From: JBDRNE01 sp043812935
Lineage (GTDB): Bacteria > Omnitrophota > Gorgyraeia > Tantalellales > Tantalellaceae
Direction of reading: 5' to 3'
NCBI GenBank assembly: GCA_043812935.1
Contig: JBDRLO010000049.1
Coordinates: 1 to 35,353, forward strand
Length of the DNA: 35,353 nucleotides
Position numbers and translations under genes: made by a program. The notes beneath the pieces were generated by a model. The model made no database searches, was not told the origin of the DNA, and worked only from the letters and a program-made list of their open reading frames with translations. Shown here one piece after another: positions 1 through 8,452 of the stretch (position 1 is the first letter of the stretch; each line of letters starts with the position of its first letter).

Positions 1-1
1 C

Positions 2-706
2 GAGATGAGGGTTCTTGCGGATAAGTATAACCCGGATTATGTAAATTTTAATTCAGAAACTTTTTTAGCAAAACCTATAAACGAACTTAAAGAATTTGCT
101 GAAAAATATAAAGAAATAAACATTCCGTTCTGGTGTCAGACGCGTCCCGAGACCGTAACAGAAGAAAAGATAAAAATTTTAAAAGATATGAATTGTGACA
201 GTCTTCAGTTTGGGATTGAGCATGGCAACGAAAAATTCCGTGCGAATATTCTGCGCAGGTATTCGTCAAACGAAAAAGTTATAAACGCTTTAAAAATAGT
301 TGAAAAATATAAAATACCGTACACTGTAAATAATATTATAGGTTTTCCGGATGAAACAAGGGAATTAGTTTTTGACACGATAAATATTAACCGTGAAATT
401 AATCCCAGAACAATGAATTGCTATTTGTTTACGCCGTATAAAGGGACAGTTTTATATAAGCAATGTATAGAAAAAGGGTATTTGGATGAATCCGCTAAAG
501 TACATCAGCTTTTAGACAGCGTAAGACTGAATATGGATTCTATATCATATGAAGAATTGAAAGGCCTGCAAAGGACGTTTTCACTTTATGTGCGGCTTCC
601 GAAAGCAGAGTGGAATAAAATTAGGATTGCCGAGAAGTTTGACGAAGAAGGGAACCGTATGTTTGAACAGTTGGCGAAAAAATACAGGGAGGAATACTTT
701 GCATGA
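2..706 (+). CDS. B12-binding-type radical SAM protein, C-terminal part (5' end outside the window)
   Basis: The reading frame is open from the first complete codon, so this is the C-terminal part of a longer gene; the ATG at 5 is probably internal. The 234 visible residues align throughout with the C-terminal half of the next gene: PFW.(T)R.ET(V/I)T, a G.E.G fragment (FGIEHGNE), NNIIGFPDETRE, and the tail LQ(R/K)TF(S/A)LYV. This is the back half of a radical SAM barrel plus the C-terminal extension of the BchE/MiaB-like B12-binding group. The cobalamin-binding domain and the CxxxCxxC cluster would lie upstream and are not seen. It overlaps the next gene by 4 bases (ATGA), so the two are probably co-translated. 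The substrate is unknown; the glycan-cluster context suggests modification of a sugar, lipid or polymer precursor (inference). Confidence 0.85.
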   Translation, partial: EMRVLADKYNPDYVNFNSETFLAKPINELKEFAEKYKEINIPFWCQTRPETVTEEKIKILKDMNCDSLQFGIEHGNEKFRANILRRYSSNEKVINALKIVEKYKIPYTVNNIIGFPDETRELVFDTININREINPRTMNCYLFTPYKGTVLYKQCIEKGYLDESAKVHQLLDSVRLNMDSISYEELKGLQRTFSLYVRLPKAEWNKIRIAEKFDEEGNRMFEQLAKKYREEYFA

Positions 707-2190
707 GTAAAGCAAAAGTTCTTTTAGTGTATGTTAATTCTATGATGGATAATCTTATTCCGCTTAATATTAGTTATCTCACTGCGTGTTTGACGGAAAA
801 CGGGTTTGAGGTAAAGTTGTTTGATACCACTTTTTACCGTACGAGCAGTAAAAGTTCAGATGAAGCGCGAGTTGAAACTTTGCAGGTTAAACCGTTTGAT
901 CTTTCAGAGTACGGGATTAATTATAAAGAGACAGATGTTTTTGATGATTTCCGGAAACAGGTTAAGGAGTATAAGCCTGATTTAATAGGGTTTTCAGTTG
1001 TAGAGCCTACCTATATTCTTGCCGAAAAATTGCTTGATTCAATCAGGGATATTAAAAAGGACGCTAAGGTGATTTTTGGCGGGATTTTTTCAATATTCGC
1101 GTACGAAAGAATAATAAAGCATCCTTTAGTTGATATGGTTTGTCACGGTGAAGGTGAGAAAACAATTGTAGATGTTGCCGAAAGACTTAGTGTTAAAAAG
1201 ACCTGCCGGGATCTAAAAAATTTGATAGTAAAAGAGGACAATGAAATTTTTGAAAACCCGAAAAGTTCTTTAGCGGATTTGAATGAACTGCCGTATCTGG
1301 ATTTTTCGCTTTTTGAAAAAGAACGTTTTTACAAACCTATGGGCGGTAAGGTGTTGAAGATGGTTCCTGTGGAATTTGCCAGGGGATGTCCATATATCTG
1401 TACTTATTGCGCGTCACCCGCGCTTGCGGGAACGTTTAAAGAATGCGGAAGCTGGTATAGGGAAAAAAGTGTTGAAAGAATAATAGGCGAAATAGAATTT
1501 TATTGGAAAAAGTATGAAGTGGAATATTTTTATTTTATTTCAGAATCGTTTCTTAATATGAAAAAAGATAGTTTTAATGAATTTATTGAACGGTACAAAT
1601 CTATCGGGGTTCCGTTTTGGTTTAATACCAGGATAGAAACCATTACTGCCGAAAAACTTGAAAAGCTTAAAACGATTAATTGTAACAGGATAAGTATAGG
1701 TTTGGAATCCGGCAGCGAATATGTGCGTAAAAACCTGCTTAAACGTTACTATTCAAATGATTATTTTATAGAGAAATTTAAGGTTTTGGAAAATTGCGGT
1801 ATTTCAATTTCAGTAAATAACATAATCGGGTTTCCTGATGAAACCCGTGAGCAGATTTTTGACACAATAGAGCTTAATCGGCAAACAAGAGCTGATAGCT
1901 TCGGTGCATATATATTTCAGCCTTTCAAAGGGACATATTTAAGGGATTATTGTGTTCAGAAAGGATATTTGCCGGAAGATTATTTGTCAGGGGATTCTCA
2001 TTTAGATTCGCGGCCGGGTATTTCCGCTATATCTGAAGAGGAGGTTAGAGGGCTGCAGAAAACATTTGCCCTATATGTAACGTTACCGAAAACCTATTAT
2101 GACGAAATTAAAATCGCGGAAAAGTTTGATGATAAAGGTATTCAGAAATTCAATGAATTATCAGAAATTTATTATCGGGAATATGCTTAA
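703..2190 (+). CDS. B12-binding-type radical SAM protein
   Basis: The 495-residue protein has an N-terminal Rossmann-like cobalamin-binding-type domain (about residues 1-170, with LIGFSVVEPT and VIFGG.FS then CHGEGE). A radical SAM domain follows, with the 4Fe-4S motif CPYICTYC: Cys229, Cys233 and Cys236. Later landmarks are IGLESGSE and NNIIGFPDETRE. The order is that of the B12-binding radical SAM superfamily, which does methylations and other radical rearrangements using SAM cleaved by the cluster. The DxHxxG cobalamin ligand motif is not obvious, so base-off binding is not guaranteed. The start overlaps the upstream paralogue by 4 bases. The two tandem copies differ enough to suggest distinct steps rather than a recent duplication. 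Substrate unknown. Confidence 0.88.
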   Translation: MSKAKVLLVYVNSMMDNLIPLNISYLTACLTENGFEVKLFDTTFYRTSSKSSDEARVETLQVKPFDLSEYGINYKETDVFDDFRKQVKEYKPDLIGFSVVEPTYILAEKLLDSIRDIKKDAKVIFGGIFSIFAYERIIKHPLVDMVCHGEGEKTIVDVAERLSVKKTCRDLKNLIVKEDNEIFENPKSSLADLNELPYLDFSLFEKERFYKPMGGKVLKMVPVEFARGCPYICTYCASPALAGTFKECGSWYREKSVERIIGEIEFYWKKYEVEYFYFISESFLNMKKDSFNEFIERYKSIGVPFWFNTRIETITAEKLEKLKTINCNRISIGLESGSEYVRKNLLKRYYSNDYFIEKFKVLENCGISISVNNIIGFPDETREQIFDTIELNRQTRADSFGAYIFQPFKGTYLRDYCVQKGYLPEDYLSGDSHLDSRPGISAISEEEVRGLQKTFALYVTLPKTYYDEIKIAEKFDDKGIQKFNELSEIYYREYA

Positions 2191-2191
2191 T

Positions 2192-4180
2192 ATGAATGTT
2201 TTTTTTGTTTTTGATTCTTTTATAAATATAGACCAAGTTAAAGCTTTATCGTCAAAAGTAGTAAACGGCCAAATTTACCTTTTTCCGTTAACTTCAAAAA
2301 GTTCCATAATAAAAGCTGTTGATGCGGAATTTAAGACGAAAGGATATGAAACTCATATTATTTCGTCTGTTGAAGTGATAAACGTTCGGGATAAACTGGT
2401 AAGAGATAAGTATATAGAATTTGTGTCCGCGTTTCCTGAAAAAATAAGCTGGCATGGAAAAAATTTAAAAGAAATTTTCCGTATAGACAAAAATCTGAGT
2501 TTTTGGTGGCTAAGTTCTATCGCGGAAAAGAATGTATACAAATCTGATGCTTTTAACCGTCTGGTTCAGATGGATTCAATAGTTTCAGAAATTTTGCGTT
2601 ATGAAGTTTCAGAGGTAATATATTCAGCCGGAAGTTCTAAACTGAAAAAAGCGCTTTGCGAGTTCAGCCGCAATAATAGAATTAGTTTCAAAGTTTTGAA
2701 AACGCGCTATAATTTATCTTTTCGGGAAAACCTTTGTGATGGGACAAGGTTTGTTTCTGCTAGGCATTTTTTTATCGCCACAGCAAAATCTGTATCCATG
2801 TTTTTGCGGGTGTTACGGGTTAAGATGAGTTTTGTTCTTTTAAATAAAAAACGGAATGAGATATTTAACAGAGCGCCTATTATGATAGTGACGCCGTATC
2901 CTGATTTTGATAAAGCTTTTGCGGATAAAGGCAAATTTAAAAATAGGTATTATGTTCATTTGCAGGAAGGCCTGGCGGCGGATAAGGAAAATATAGTATG
3001 GATTTCTATGTTTGTACGTAATAAAGCAGTTTCTTTTGACGAATCGGTGAAATGCGCCAGGACATTCGCGGAAAAAGGCAATGGCTTTTTTATGCTTGAA
3101 GAGTTTGTTTCTTTAAACACACAGATAAAAGCTCTTTGGAAAATTGCGGCAAGCAGTATAAAATTTCTTTTTTTAAAAAGAAAAATACGTGAAGCGAGCA
3201 ATTTTGGAAAATTTAATGCCTATACTTTTTTTGAGAATGATTGGTATTCTTCATTTGCGGGCAGTGATGGATATTACTCGCTGGTTTTGTATTACACTTT
3301 TATGAATATTTTCAATAACGTGTGTCCCGCAAAAGCTGTTTATCCCTGTGAAATGCGCGCGTGGGAAAAAGCGTTTATTGCCGCGCGTAATGCCGTTCAA
3401 AAAGAAACAGTACTTTTTGCCAGCCAGTCCGGAACGGTTCCTAAAATGCACATGAATTTTTTTAATCATCCGGATGAATTGAATAAAGAGGGTAGTTACC
3501 CTATGCCGCAGGCAGACGAAATTTTGTGTAATGGCCCTTTGTCTAGGGAATATATGATGGAATCAGGCTGGCAGGATGATAAAATCAAGGTTGTAGAAGC
3601 TTTACGGTATATGTACTTAAAGGATGTTTTAGAAAAAGATTTTTCCTCTTTAAAAAAGAAAAAGGTTATATTGCTTCTTTCAATAAGCCCGGAGGAATCA
3701 AGTTCGATTTTGTCGATGAGTTATGACGCGTTTAAAGATATGAATGATGTTGAAGTGTGGATAAAGCCTCATCCGTTCTTGGATCTAGACAAAGTTTTTT
3801 ATCTTAGCGGAGTGCCGAAACAAATAAAGAATTTTACGGTTAAAGAAGGGCCGCTTAAAGATTTTCTTCCGGAAGCCATGGCGGCTGTAACGGGAGAATC
3901 AAGCGCCGCAGTGGAAGCCCTTGCCTTTGGGTGCCGTGTTTTAATCGTAAATGTTCCTGAATGGATAAATTTGTCTCCGCTTAGGTTTGTGAATACGGAT
4001 ATAGTTGCTACGGTTAGCTCTTCTGAAGAGTTAAAGACGATTATTATGGATACGTTTAGTGCGAAGCCGTTTAGAGAGGTTGATAGAGAGAAACGAGTTC
4101 GTGTGGTAGATAGTTTTTTTTATACAAATAAAAATTCCGATATTCCGGAAAAATTTTTACGAGAATTAAAAGGAGTGTAA
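2192..4180 (+). CDS. putative surface carbohydrate biosynthesis protein (GT-B-like C-terminus)
   Basis: About 662 residues without a signal peptide. I chose the ATG at 2192 (MNVFFVFDSF) because it starts just after the upstream stop; the ATG at 2183 overlaps that stop and is the alternative. The C-terminal third (CNGPLSREYMMESGW, VWIKPHP, AVTGESSAAVEALAFG) resembles the nucleotide-sugar-binding half of GT-B glycosyltransferases, as in capsule glycerophosphotransferases or UDP-GlcNAc epimerases. The overall layout recalls the Leptospira LIC13510-type surface carbohydrate family, but that link is from memory. The N-terminal half is not recognised. Its place between radical SAM genes and glycan genes supports a polysaccharide role. 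Confidence 0.6.
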   Translation: MNVFFVFDSFINIDQVKALSSKVVNGQIYLFPLTSKSSIIKAVDAEFKTKGYETHIISSVEVINVRDKLVRDKYIEFVSAFPEKISWHGKNLKEIFRIDKNLSFWWLSSIAEKNVYKSDAFNRLVQMDSIVSEILRYEVSEVIYSAGSSKLKKALCEFSRNNRISFKVLKTRYNLSFRENLCDGTRFVSARHFFIATAKSVSMFLRVLRVKMSFVLLNKKRNEIFNRAPIMIVTPYPDFDKAFADKGKFKNRYYVHLQEGLAADKENIVWISMFVRNKAVSFDESVKCARTFAEKGNGFFMLEEFVSLNTQIKALWKIAASSIKFLFLKRKIREASNFGKFNAYTFFENDWYSSFAGSDGYYSLVLYYTFMNIFNNVCPAKAVYPCEMRAWEKAFIAARNAVQKETVLFASQSGTVPKMHMNFFNHPDELNKEGSYPMPQADEILCNGPLSREYMMESGWQDDKIKVVEALRYMYLKDVLEKDFSSLKKKKVILLLSISPEESSSILSMSYDAFKDMNDVEVWIKPHPFLDLDKVFYLSGVPKQIKNFTVKEGPLKDFLPEAMAAVTGESSAAVEALAFGCRVLIVNVPEWINLSPLRFVNTDIVATVSSSEELKTIIMDTFSAKPFREVDREKRVRVVDSFFYTNKNSDIPEKFLRELKGV

Positions 4181-4182
4181 GG

Positions 4183-5115
4183 ATGCACCTAGAAAAAAAA
4201 GTTTTTATAAGCACCACAACTTTTGCGGAATTTGACAGCGCGCCGTTGGATCTCTTAAAAGAAAAGGGGTACAGCTATAGTTTGAATCCGTATAAACGCA
4301 AAATGAAGGCGGATGAAATAGCGCTTTGCGCAGGAGAATCAATTGGCATTGTGGCTGGAACGGAACGGTTGGATGAAAATGTTTTCAGAAACTTGATTAA
4401 TTTAAAAGCAATATCACGATGCGGCAGCGGTATGGATAATGTGGATCTTGAGGCCGCGGAAAAACGAGGTATCGTAGTTTGTAATACTCCTGACGGGCCT
4501 GTTTTGGCGGTTGCAGAATTAACCGTTGGATTGATTTTAAATCTTTTGCGCGGAATCTGCAAGATGGATGATTTGCTGCGGCATGGACATTGGACCAAAA
4601 TCATGGGGAACCTGCTTTGCGGTAAGAAAATCGGGATAATAGGATTTGGGCGTATCGGGCAGCATACAGCTCGGCTTTTGGCGGGGTTTAACGTTGGAGA
4701 GATCGCATATTATGATATTGAAGATAAAAACTGCGCGGGCATTGAATGTCGAAGGAATAGTTTGAGTGAATTATTGAAAAATGCTGATATTGTTACGTTG
4801 CATTTGCCTTCAAGCGGGGAAGACAGGCCTTTTATCGGGGAAAAAGAATTCGATTTGATGAAGAAGGGAAGTTGGATTGTTAATGTTTCGCGCGGAGGCA
4901 TAGTTGATGAGGCAGCATTATACAACAGTTTAAAAAGCGGGCGTCTTTCAGGCGCGGCAATAGATGTTTTTGATAATGAGCCTTATTCCGGCCGGTTAAA
5001 AGAATTCGATAACGTTATACTTACTCCGCACATAGGTTCTTATGCCAGGGAGGCGCGTATAAAAATGGAAACAAACGCTGTCGAAAATTTGCTAAATGCT
5101 TTGGGAGATAAATGA
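4183..5115 (+). CDS. D-isomer-specific 2-hydroxyacid dehydrogenase (phosphoglycerate dehydrogenase-like)
   Basis: The 310-residue protein has the full set of family marks: NAD-binding GFGRIG at 154-159 after a GKKIGIIG strand, the catalytic triad Arg237 (NVSRGG), Glu266 (DNEP) and His283 (TPHIG), and the RCGSGMDNVD substrate loop near residue 80. The length fits a short form without the ACT regulatory domain of serine-pathway SerA. It would interconvert a 2-keto acid and a D-2-hydroxy acid with NAD(P)H. An AGGAG ribosome site precedes the ATG, and the stop overlaps the next gene (ATGA). Located among glycan genes and coupled to a cyclase-type hydrolase and a HAD phosphatase, it more likely makes a hydroxy-acid decoration or precursor than serine (inference). 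Confidence 0.88.
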   Translation: MHLEKKVFISTTTFAEFDSAPLDLLKEKGYSYSLNPYKRKMKADEIALCAGESIGIVAGTERLDENVFRNLINLKAISRCGSGMDNVDLEAAEKRGIVVCNTPDGPVLAVAELTVGLILNLLRGICKMDDLLRHGHWTKIMGNLLCGKKIGIIGFGRIGQHTARLLAGFNVGEIAYYDIEDKNCAGIECRRNSLSELLKNADIVTLHLPSSGEDRPFIGEKEFDLMKKGSWIVNVSRGGIVDEAALYNSLKSGRLSGAAIDVFDNEPYSGRLKEFDNVILTPHIGSYAREARIKMETNAVENLLNALGDK

Positions 5116-5699
5116 AGTATATTGATATAACAAAACCTATTTTTTCCGGAATGGAAAAATACTATTCTGATCCGGACATAAAAATCGAAGAGTTCAAGTC
5201 TTTAAAATCCGGAGATTCATGTAATTTGCTTAAATTTTCTTTCGGAAGTCATACGGGTACCCATATTGACGCGCCTTGTCATATTTTTGACGGAGAAAAG
5301 CCGGTAGATGAAATCGCAATAGAGGAACTTATCTGCGACGCGGTTGTAACTGAATCATGCGGTCTTGAACAAAAGGGTTTCTGGCTGGAAATATCTGAAA
5401 AAGGCGTTAAAGCCGTGCTTTTAAAGGGAGCAGAAGATGAACATGCTCTTACAGAAAAACAAGCGGAACTTTTAATAAAAAATAATATTAGTCTTGTCGG
5501 GACTGAGCGTATGTCGATAGAAGTTTCTTTGGATAAATCGCATTCGGTGCATAGGATGCTTTTAAGCAGAAATATTTATATACTAGAAGGGCTTGATCTT
5601 AAGAACGCTGAAAAAGGTTTTTATAAACTAATATGTTTACCGTTAAAAATTAAAGATGGAGACGGATCTCCTGTAAGGGCGGTGCTTGCGCGTGATTAA
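5112..5699 (+). CDS. cyclase-family protein (kynurenine formamidase-like metal hydrolase)
   Basis: 195 residues with the signature HTGTHIDAPCH at 47-57, the metal-binding motif of the cyclase/kynurenine formamidase family (PF04199), preceded by the typical opening strand (YIDITKPI.SGM). Members hydrolyse amide or ester bonds or act in polyketide cyclisation, usually with Zn or Mn. The start overlaps the dehydrogenase stop by 4 bases and its end overlaps the HAD gene, so translation is likely coupled across all three. No tryptophan catabolism genes are nearby, so a kynurenine role is unlikely. The substrate may be an acylated or lactonised sugar or acid made by its neighbours (inference). Confidence 0.85.
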   Translation: MKYIDITKPIFSGMEKYYSDPDIKIEEFKSLKSGDSCNLLKFSFGSHTGTHIDAPCHIFDGEKPVDEIAIEELICDAVVTESCGLEQKGFWLEISEKGVKAVLLKGAEDEHALTEKQAELLIKNNISLVGTERMSIEVSLDKSHSVHRMLLSRNIYILEGLDLKNAEKGFYKLICLPLKIKDGDGSPVRAVLARD

Positions 5700-6372
5700 A
5701 GCTGTTATTTTTGATTTTGATGGAGTTATCCTTGAGTCAGCTGATATTAAAACAGAAGCGTTTGCGGAGCTGTTTTCCGCTTATCCTGATAAAGTAAAAC
5801 AAATAGTTGAGTATCACTGCATTAACGCGGGAATTTCAAGATATGTGAAGTTTCGCCATTTTTATGAAAATATCATTGGCCAGCCATTGTCCAAAGAAGA
5901 AGAACTTAAACTTGGTGACGCTTTTTCCGAAATAGTGCTGAAAAAGGTTTTGGAAGCTCCTTTTGTGAAAGGAGCGGTAGAATTTTTGACGGGGCCTAAT
6001 TGCCGTTATAATCTTTTTATTGCTTCAGGGACACCTGAAGAAGAATTGCATGGTATTCTTCGAAAACGGAATATAGATAAATGTTTTAAAGAAGCACATG
6101 GCAGCCCTAAAACAAAACCGAATGTTATAAATGATATTTTAAATAGGTACAATCTGGCAAATAAAGAAGCGGTTTATGTCGGAGACGCTGAAAGCGACCG
6201 GAAGGCGGCGGAAGAAACAGAAGTATTTTTTATAGAACGAAAAGCTGATTTAGAAAATGCCGTGGAAACAAATGTTAATGGGTTTGTGATAAGAGATTTG
6301 AGTGATTTAAGGGAAACTTTGGATAAAATCCCACCTGACCCCCCTTTTTCAAAGGGGGGAAAGTGCAAATAG
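5692..6372 (+). CDS. HAD-superfamily phosphatase with repeat-derived C-terminus
   Basis: About 226 residues from a GTG start at 5692 (MIKAVIFDFDGV), which overlaps the upstream gene by 8 bases; a TTG at 5686 would add two residues. HAD motif I is DFDGV (nucleophile Asp8, acid Asp10), motif II is IASGT, a conserved Lys follows in KTKPNV, and motif IV is VGDAESD. The architecture matches phosphoglycolate phosphatase/beta-phosphoglucomutase-type enzymes with a helical cap at about 15-85. The last 15 or so residues (IPPDPPFSKGGKCK) are encoded by an inserted repeat element, so the native stop was replaced. The likely role is dephosphorylation of a small sugar- or acid-phosphate in the glycan pathway. 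Confidence 0.85.
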   Translation: MIKAVIFDFDGVILESADIKTEAFAELFSAYPDKVKQIVEYHCINAGISRYVKFRHFYENIIGQPLSKEEELKLGDAFSEIVLKKVLEAPFVKGAVEFLTGPNCRYNLFIASGTPEEELHGILRKRNIDKCFKEAHGSPKTKPNVINDILNRYNLANKEAVYVGDAESDRKAAEETEVFFIERKADLENAVETNVNGFVIRDLSDLRETLDKIPPDPPFSKGGKCK

Positions 6373-6461
6373 AGATTCTTTTGAAAAAGGAAAAGGATGT
6401 GTTCCCCCTTTGAAAAAGGGGGCTAGCTTGTCCCGAGCGAAGTCGAGGGAGGGGATTTTTT
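6325..6461 (+). repeat. MITE-like GC-rich repeat with two hairpins
   Basis: The element is bounded by AAAATCCC on the left and GGGGATTTT on the right, which are inverted copies. Inside are two hairpins in mirror arrangement: CCCCCCTTT/AAAGGGGGG at 6339-6359 and CCCCCTTT/AAAGGGGG at 6404-6422. A third segment, TCCCGAGCGAAGTCGAGGGA, lies at 6431-6450. The layout is that of a non-autonomous palindromic insertion (MITE/REP type). It covers the 3' end of the HAD gene and supplies its stop codon. The hairpins could also slow transcription between the HAD and rmlD-like genes. Confidence 0.75.
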
Positions 6462-6488
6462 ACCATTTGTAAAAGAAAGGGAATTAAT

Positions 6489-7370
6489 ATGAAAATTTTA
6501 GTGACGGGTGCAGCTGGTATGCTTGCCGCGGAAGTTGTTCCAATGCTTTTAGCTAGAGGTCATGAGGTCGTCCAGACAGATATTAATCAGCGGATTCCTG
6601 ATATTGAGGCTTTGGAAGTGAGAGATAAAGCTAAAGTTTTGGAAAAAATAAAAAAAGAAAAACCGGATTATGTTTTTCATCTTGCGGCTGAAACAGATGT
6701 TGATTTGTGTGAAAAAGATCAGGATCATGCGTATATAGTTAATGCTTTTGGTACGGAAAATATAGTTTTAGCCTGTAAAGAGTTTGGGGCAAAACTTCTT
6801 TATATAAGTACGGGCGCTGTATTTGAAGGAACAAAAGGTATTTATACTGAATATGACACGGTTAATCCTATTAATGTTTACGGCAGGAGTAAACTTGAAG
6901 GAGAAAAAATTGTTCAAAATGTTTTATCTGATTATTTTATTATAAGAGCCGGATGGATGGTGGGCGGCTGGGATTTAGACAAAAAATTTGTTTACAAAAT
7001 TGTCCAACAATTAAAACAAGGCAGAAAAGACCTTATTGCTGTTGATGACAAAAAAGGTACTCCTACATTTACAAAGGACTTTGCTGCAAATCTTATGAAT
7101 GTTATTAATTCAGAAAGGTTTGGTTTGTACCACATGGCAAATAAGGGGGCTTGTTCAAGATATGACATGGCCTTAAAAATTGTGGAATATATGGGCCTGT
7201 CAAAAGAAATAACGGTTAAGCCTGTGAGTTCAGCGTATTTTCCTCTTCCCGCACCTAGAGCGTCTTCGGAAGCGATGCGCAATTATAAATTGGACATGCT
7301 GGGACTCAATAATATGCCTTGTTGGGAAGAATCTTTGGAGCAATATATTAAGTTAAATAAGGAAAAATAG
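6489..7370 (+). CDS. rfbD: RmlD-like NAD-dependent sugar reductase (dTDP-4-dehydrorhamnose reductase family)
   Basis: 293 residues of an extended short-chain dehydrogenase. The NAD(P)-binding TGAAGML is at 6-12, the STG strand at 107-109, and the catalytic Tyr131-x3-Lys135 (YGRSK). The block HLAAETDVDLCEKD and the fragment RAGWMVGG are typical of RmlD, which reduces dTDP-4-keto-L-rhamnose to dTDP-L-rhamnose. No rmlA, rmlB or rmlC genes are in the window, so the exact keto-sugar is open. An AAAGGGAATTAAT ribosome site precedes the ATG. Confidence 0.82.
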   Translation: MKILVTGAAGMLAAEVVPMLLARGHEVVQTDINQRIPDIEALEVRDKAKVLEKIKKEKPDYVFHLAAETDVDLCEKDQDHAYIVNAFGTENIVLACKEFGAKLLYISTGAVFEGTKGIYTEYDTVNPINVYGRSKLEGEKIVQNVLSDYFIIRAGWMVGGWDLDKKFVYKIVQQLKQGRKDLIAVDDKKGTPTFTKDFAANLMNVINSERFGLYHMANKGACSRYDMALKIVEYMGLSKEITVKPVSSAYFPLPAPRASSEAMRNYKLDMLGLNNMPCWEESLEQYIKLNKEK

Positions 7371-7375
7371 TTTTA

Positions 7376-8284
7376 ATGAAAAAAGTAAGCGTAATAATTC
7401 CGGCATACAATAAAGCAGATCTGACGGTTAAAACCGTTAAAAGTGTTTTGGCTCAAACATACAAAAATATAGAAATAATAGTTGTTGATGACGGTTCTAC
7501 GGATAATACAACGGAAAGACTGAAGCCGTATTGCAATCGTATTAAGTATGTGTATAAAAATAACGGCGGTGCGTGCAGCGCGCGTAACCTGGGCATAAAA
7601 AAAACCGCGGGAGATTATATCGCTCTTATTGATTGTGATGATATTTATATTCCCGAAAAAATTGAAATATCTGTAGATTTTCTTGATAAAAATCCGGATA
7701 TAGGTTTTATTCATACACCGGTGTATTTTATCGACGAAAACGATAATGTTTGCGGCAGGTATCCGCGTTTTAAAAAAGCGCCGTCAGGGTATGTGTCAAA
7801 AAAACTGCTCTTAAAGAATTTTGTATGCAATTCAACGGTTGTTGTGCGTGCGGAATGTTTTGAGAAAACAGGTATGTTTGATGAAACAATTTTTACACCG
7901 GCTGATTGGGATATGTGGCTTCGTTTGTCAGAATATTATAAAGTAGGATATATTAATAAACCAATGACGTTGTATCGAAAGAGTGAAAGTTATATCGCTA
8001 AACATCTTGAACAGTCTAAAAGAGAGTTGTTGATAGTTTTGGAAAAGGTTTTTAGACGAAATCCGGATTTGAACCGCAGGTTTAGAAAAAGGCTTATTTC
8101 AAATGTCTATTTTTCGCAGGCATTGGGTTATTTGAGAGTGGAAGATTGGATAAAAGCGCGCAATGAAGTTATTTTAGCTTTAAAGGAATATGGATTCAAT
8201 GTATATGCTGTGACGCTCTTGTTTGGGCTTAATGTTTTTGGCGGAAATTTGAGCGGTATTTTAAAAAAATATGGAATAATATAA
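7376..8284 (+). CDS. family 2 glycosyltransferase
   Basis: 302 residues with the GT2/GT-A signature: VSVIIPAYNKADL at the N-terminus, the nucleotide-binding VVDDGSTDNT near 37-44, the GGACSARNLGI segment at 64-73 and the acidic metal site DCDD at 86-89, followed by the acceptor-side motif DWDMWLRL. No membrane-spanning segments are evident, so it is probably a cytoplasmic-face enzyme adding a sugar to a lipid-linked glycan. It starts 5 bases after the rmlD-like stop and belongs to the same operon. Donor and acceptor cannot be told from sequence. Confidence 0.88.
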   Translation: MKKVSVIIPAYNKADLTVKTVKSVLAQTYKNIEIIVVDDGSTDNTTERLKPYCNRIKYVYKNNGGACSARNLGIKKTAGDYIALIDCDDIYIPEKIEISVDFLDKNPDIGFIHTPVYFIDENDNVCGRYPRFKKAPSGYVSKKLLLKNFVCNSTVVVRAECFEKTGMFDETIFTPADWDMWLRLSEYYKVGYINKPMTLYRKSESYIAKHLEQSKRELLIVLEKVFRRNPDLNRRFRKRLISNVYFSQALGYLRVEDWIKARNEVILALKEYGFNVYAVTLLFGLNVFGGNLSGILKKYGII

Positions 8285-8289
8285 TTTCA

Positions 8290-8352
8290 GGACAGACAAA
8301 TCCAGGATTTGTTTGTCCGGGTGTAACACGTAACATGTAGTATGTTACACGT
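8290..8352 (+). repeat. hairpin element followed by ACGT-tiled repeat
   Basis: GGACAGACAAATCC (8290-8303) pairs with GGATTTGTTTGTCC (8305-8318) with one mismatch. Next to it, 8321-8352 is a tiled GTAACACGTAACATG/ATGTTACACG inverted run of the same type seen at 22828, 22909 and 23811. There is no T-run after the hairpin, so it is a repeat rather than a clear terminator. The rest of this 168-base gap before the GT4 gene shows nothing else I recognise. Confidence 0.65.
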
Positions 8353-8452
8353 TCTTTTGTGTGAATTGTGAAATATGCAGTACATACAGTTGTAAAAAGA
8401 ATAATGTGTATTAAATGTGGAATTGAATAATGTTTCAGGCATGGAAAAATAT

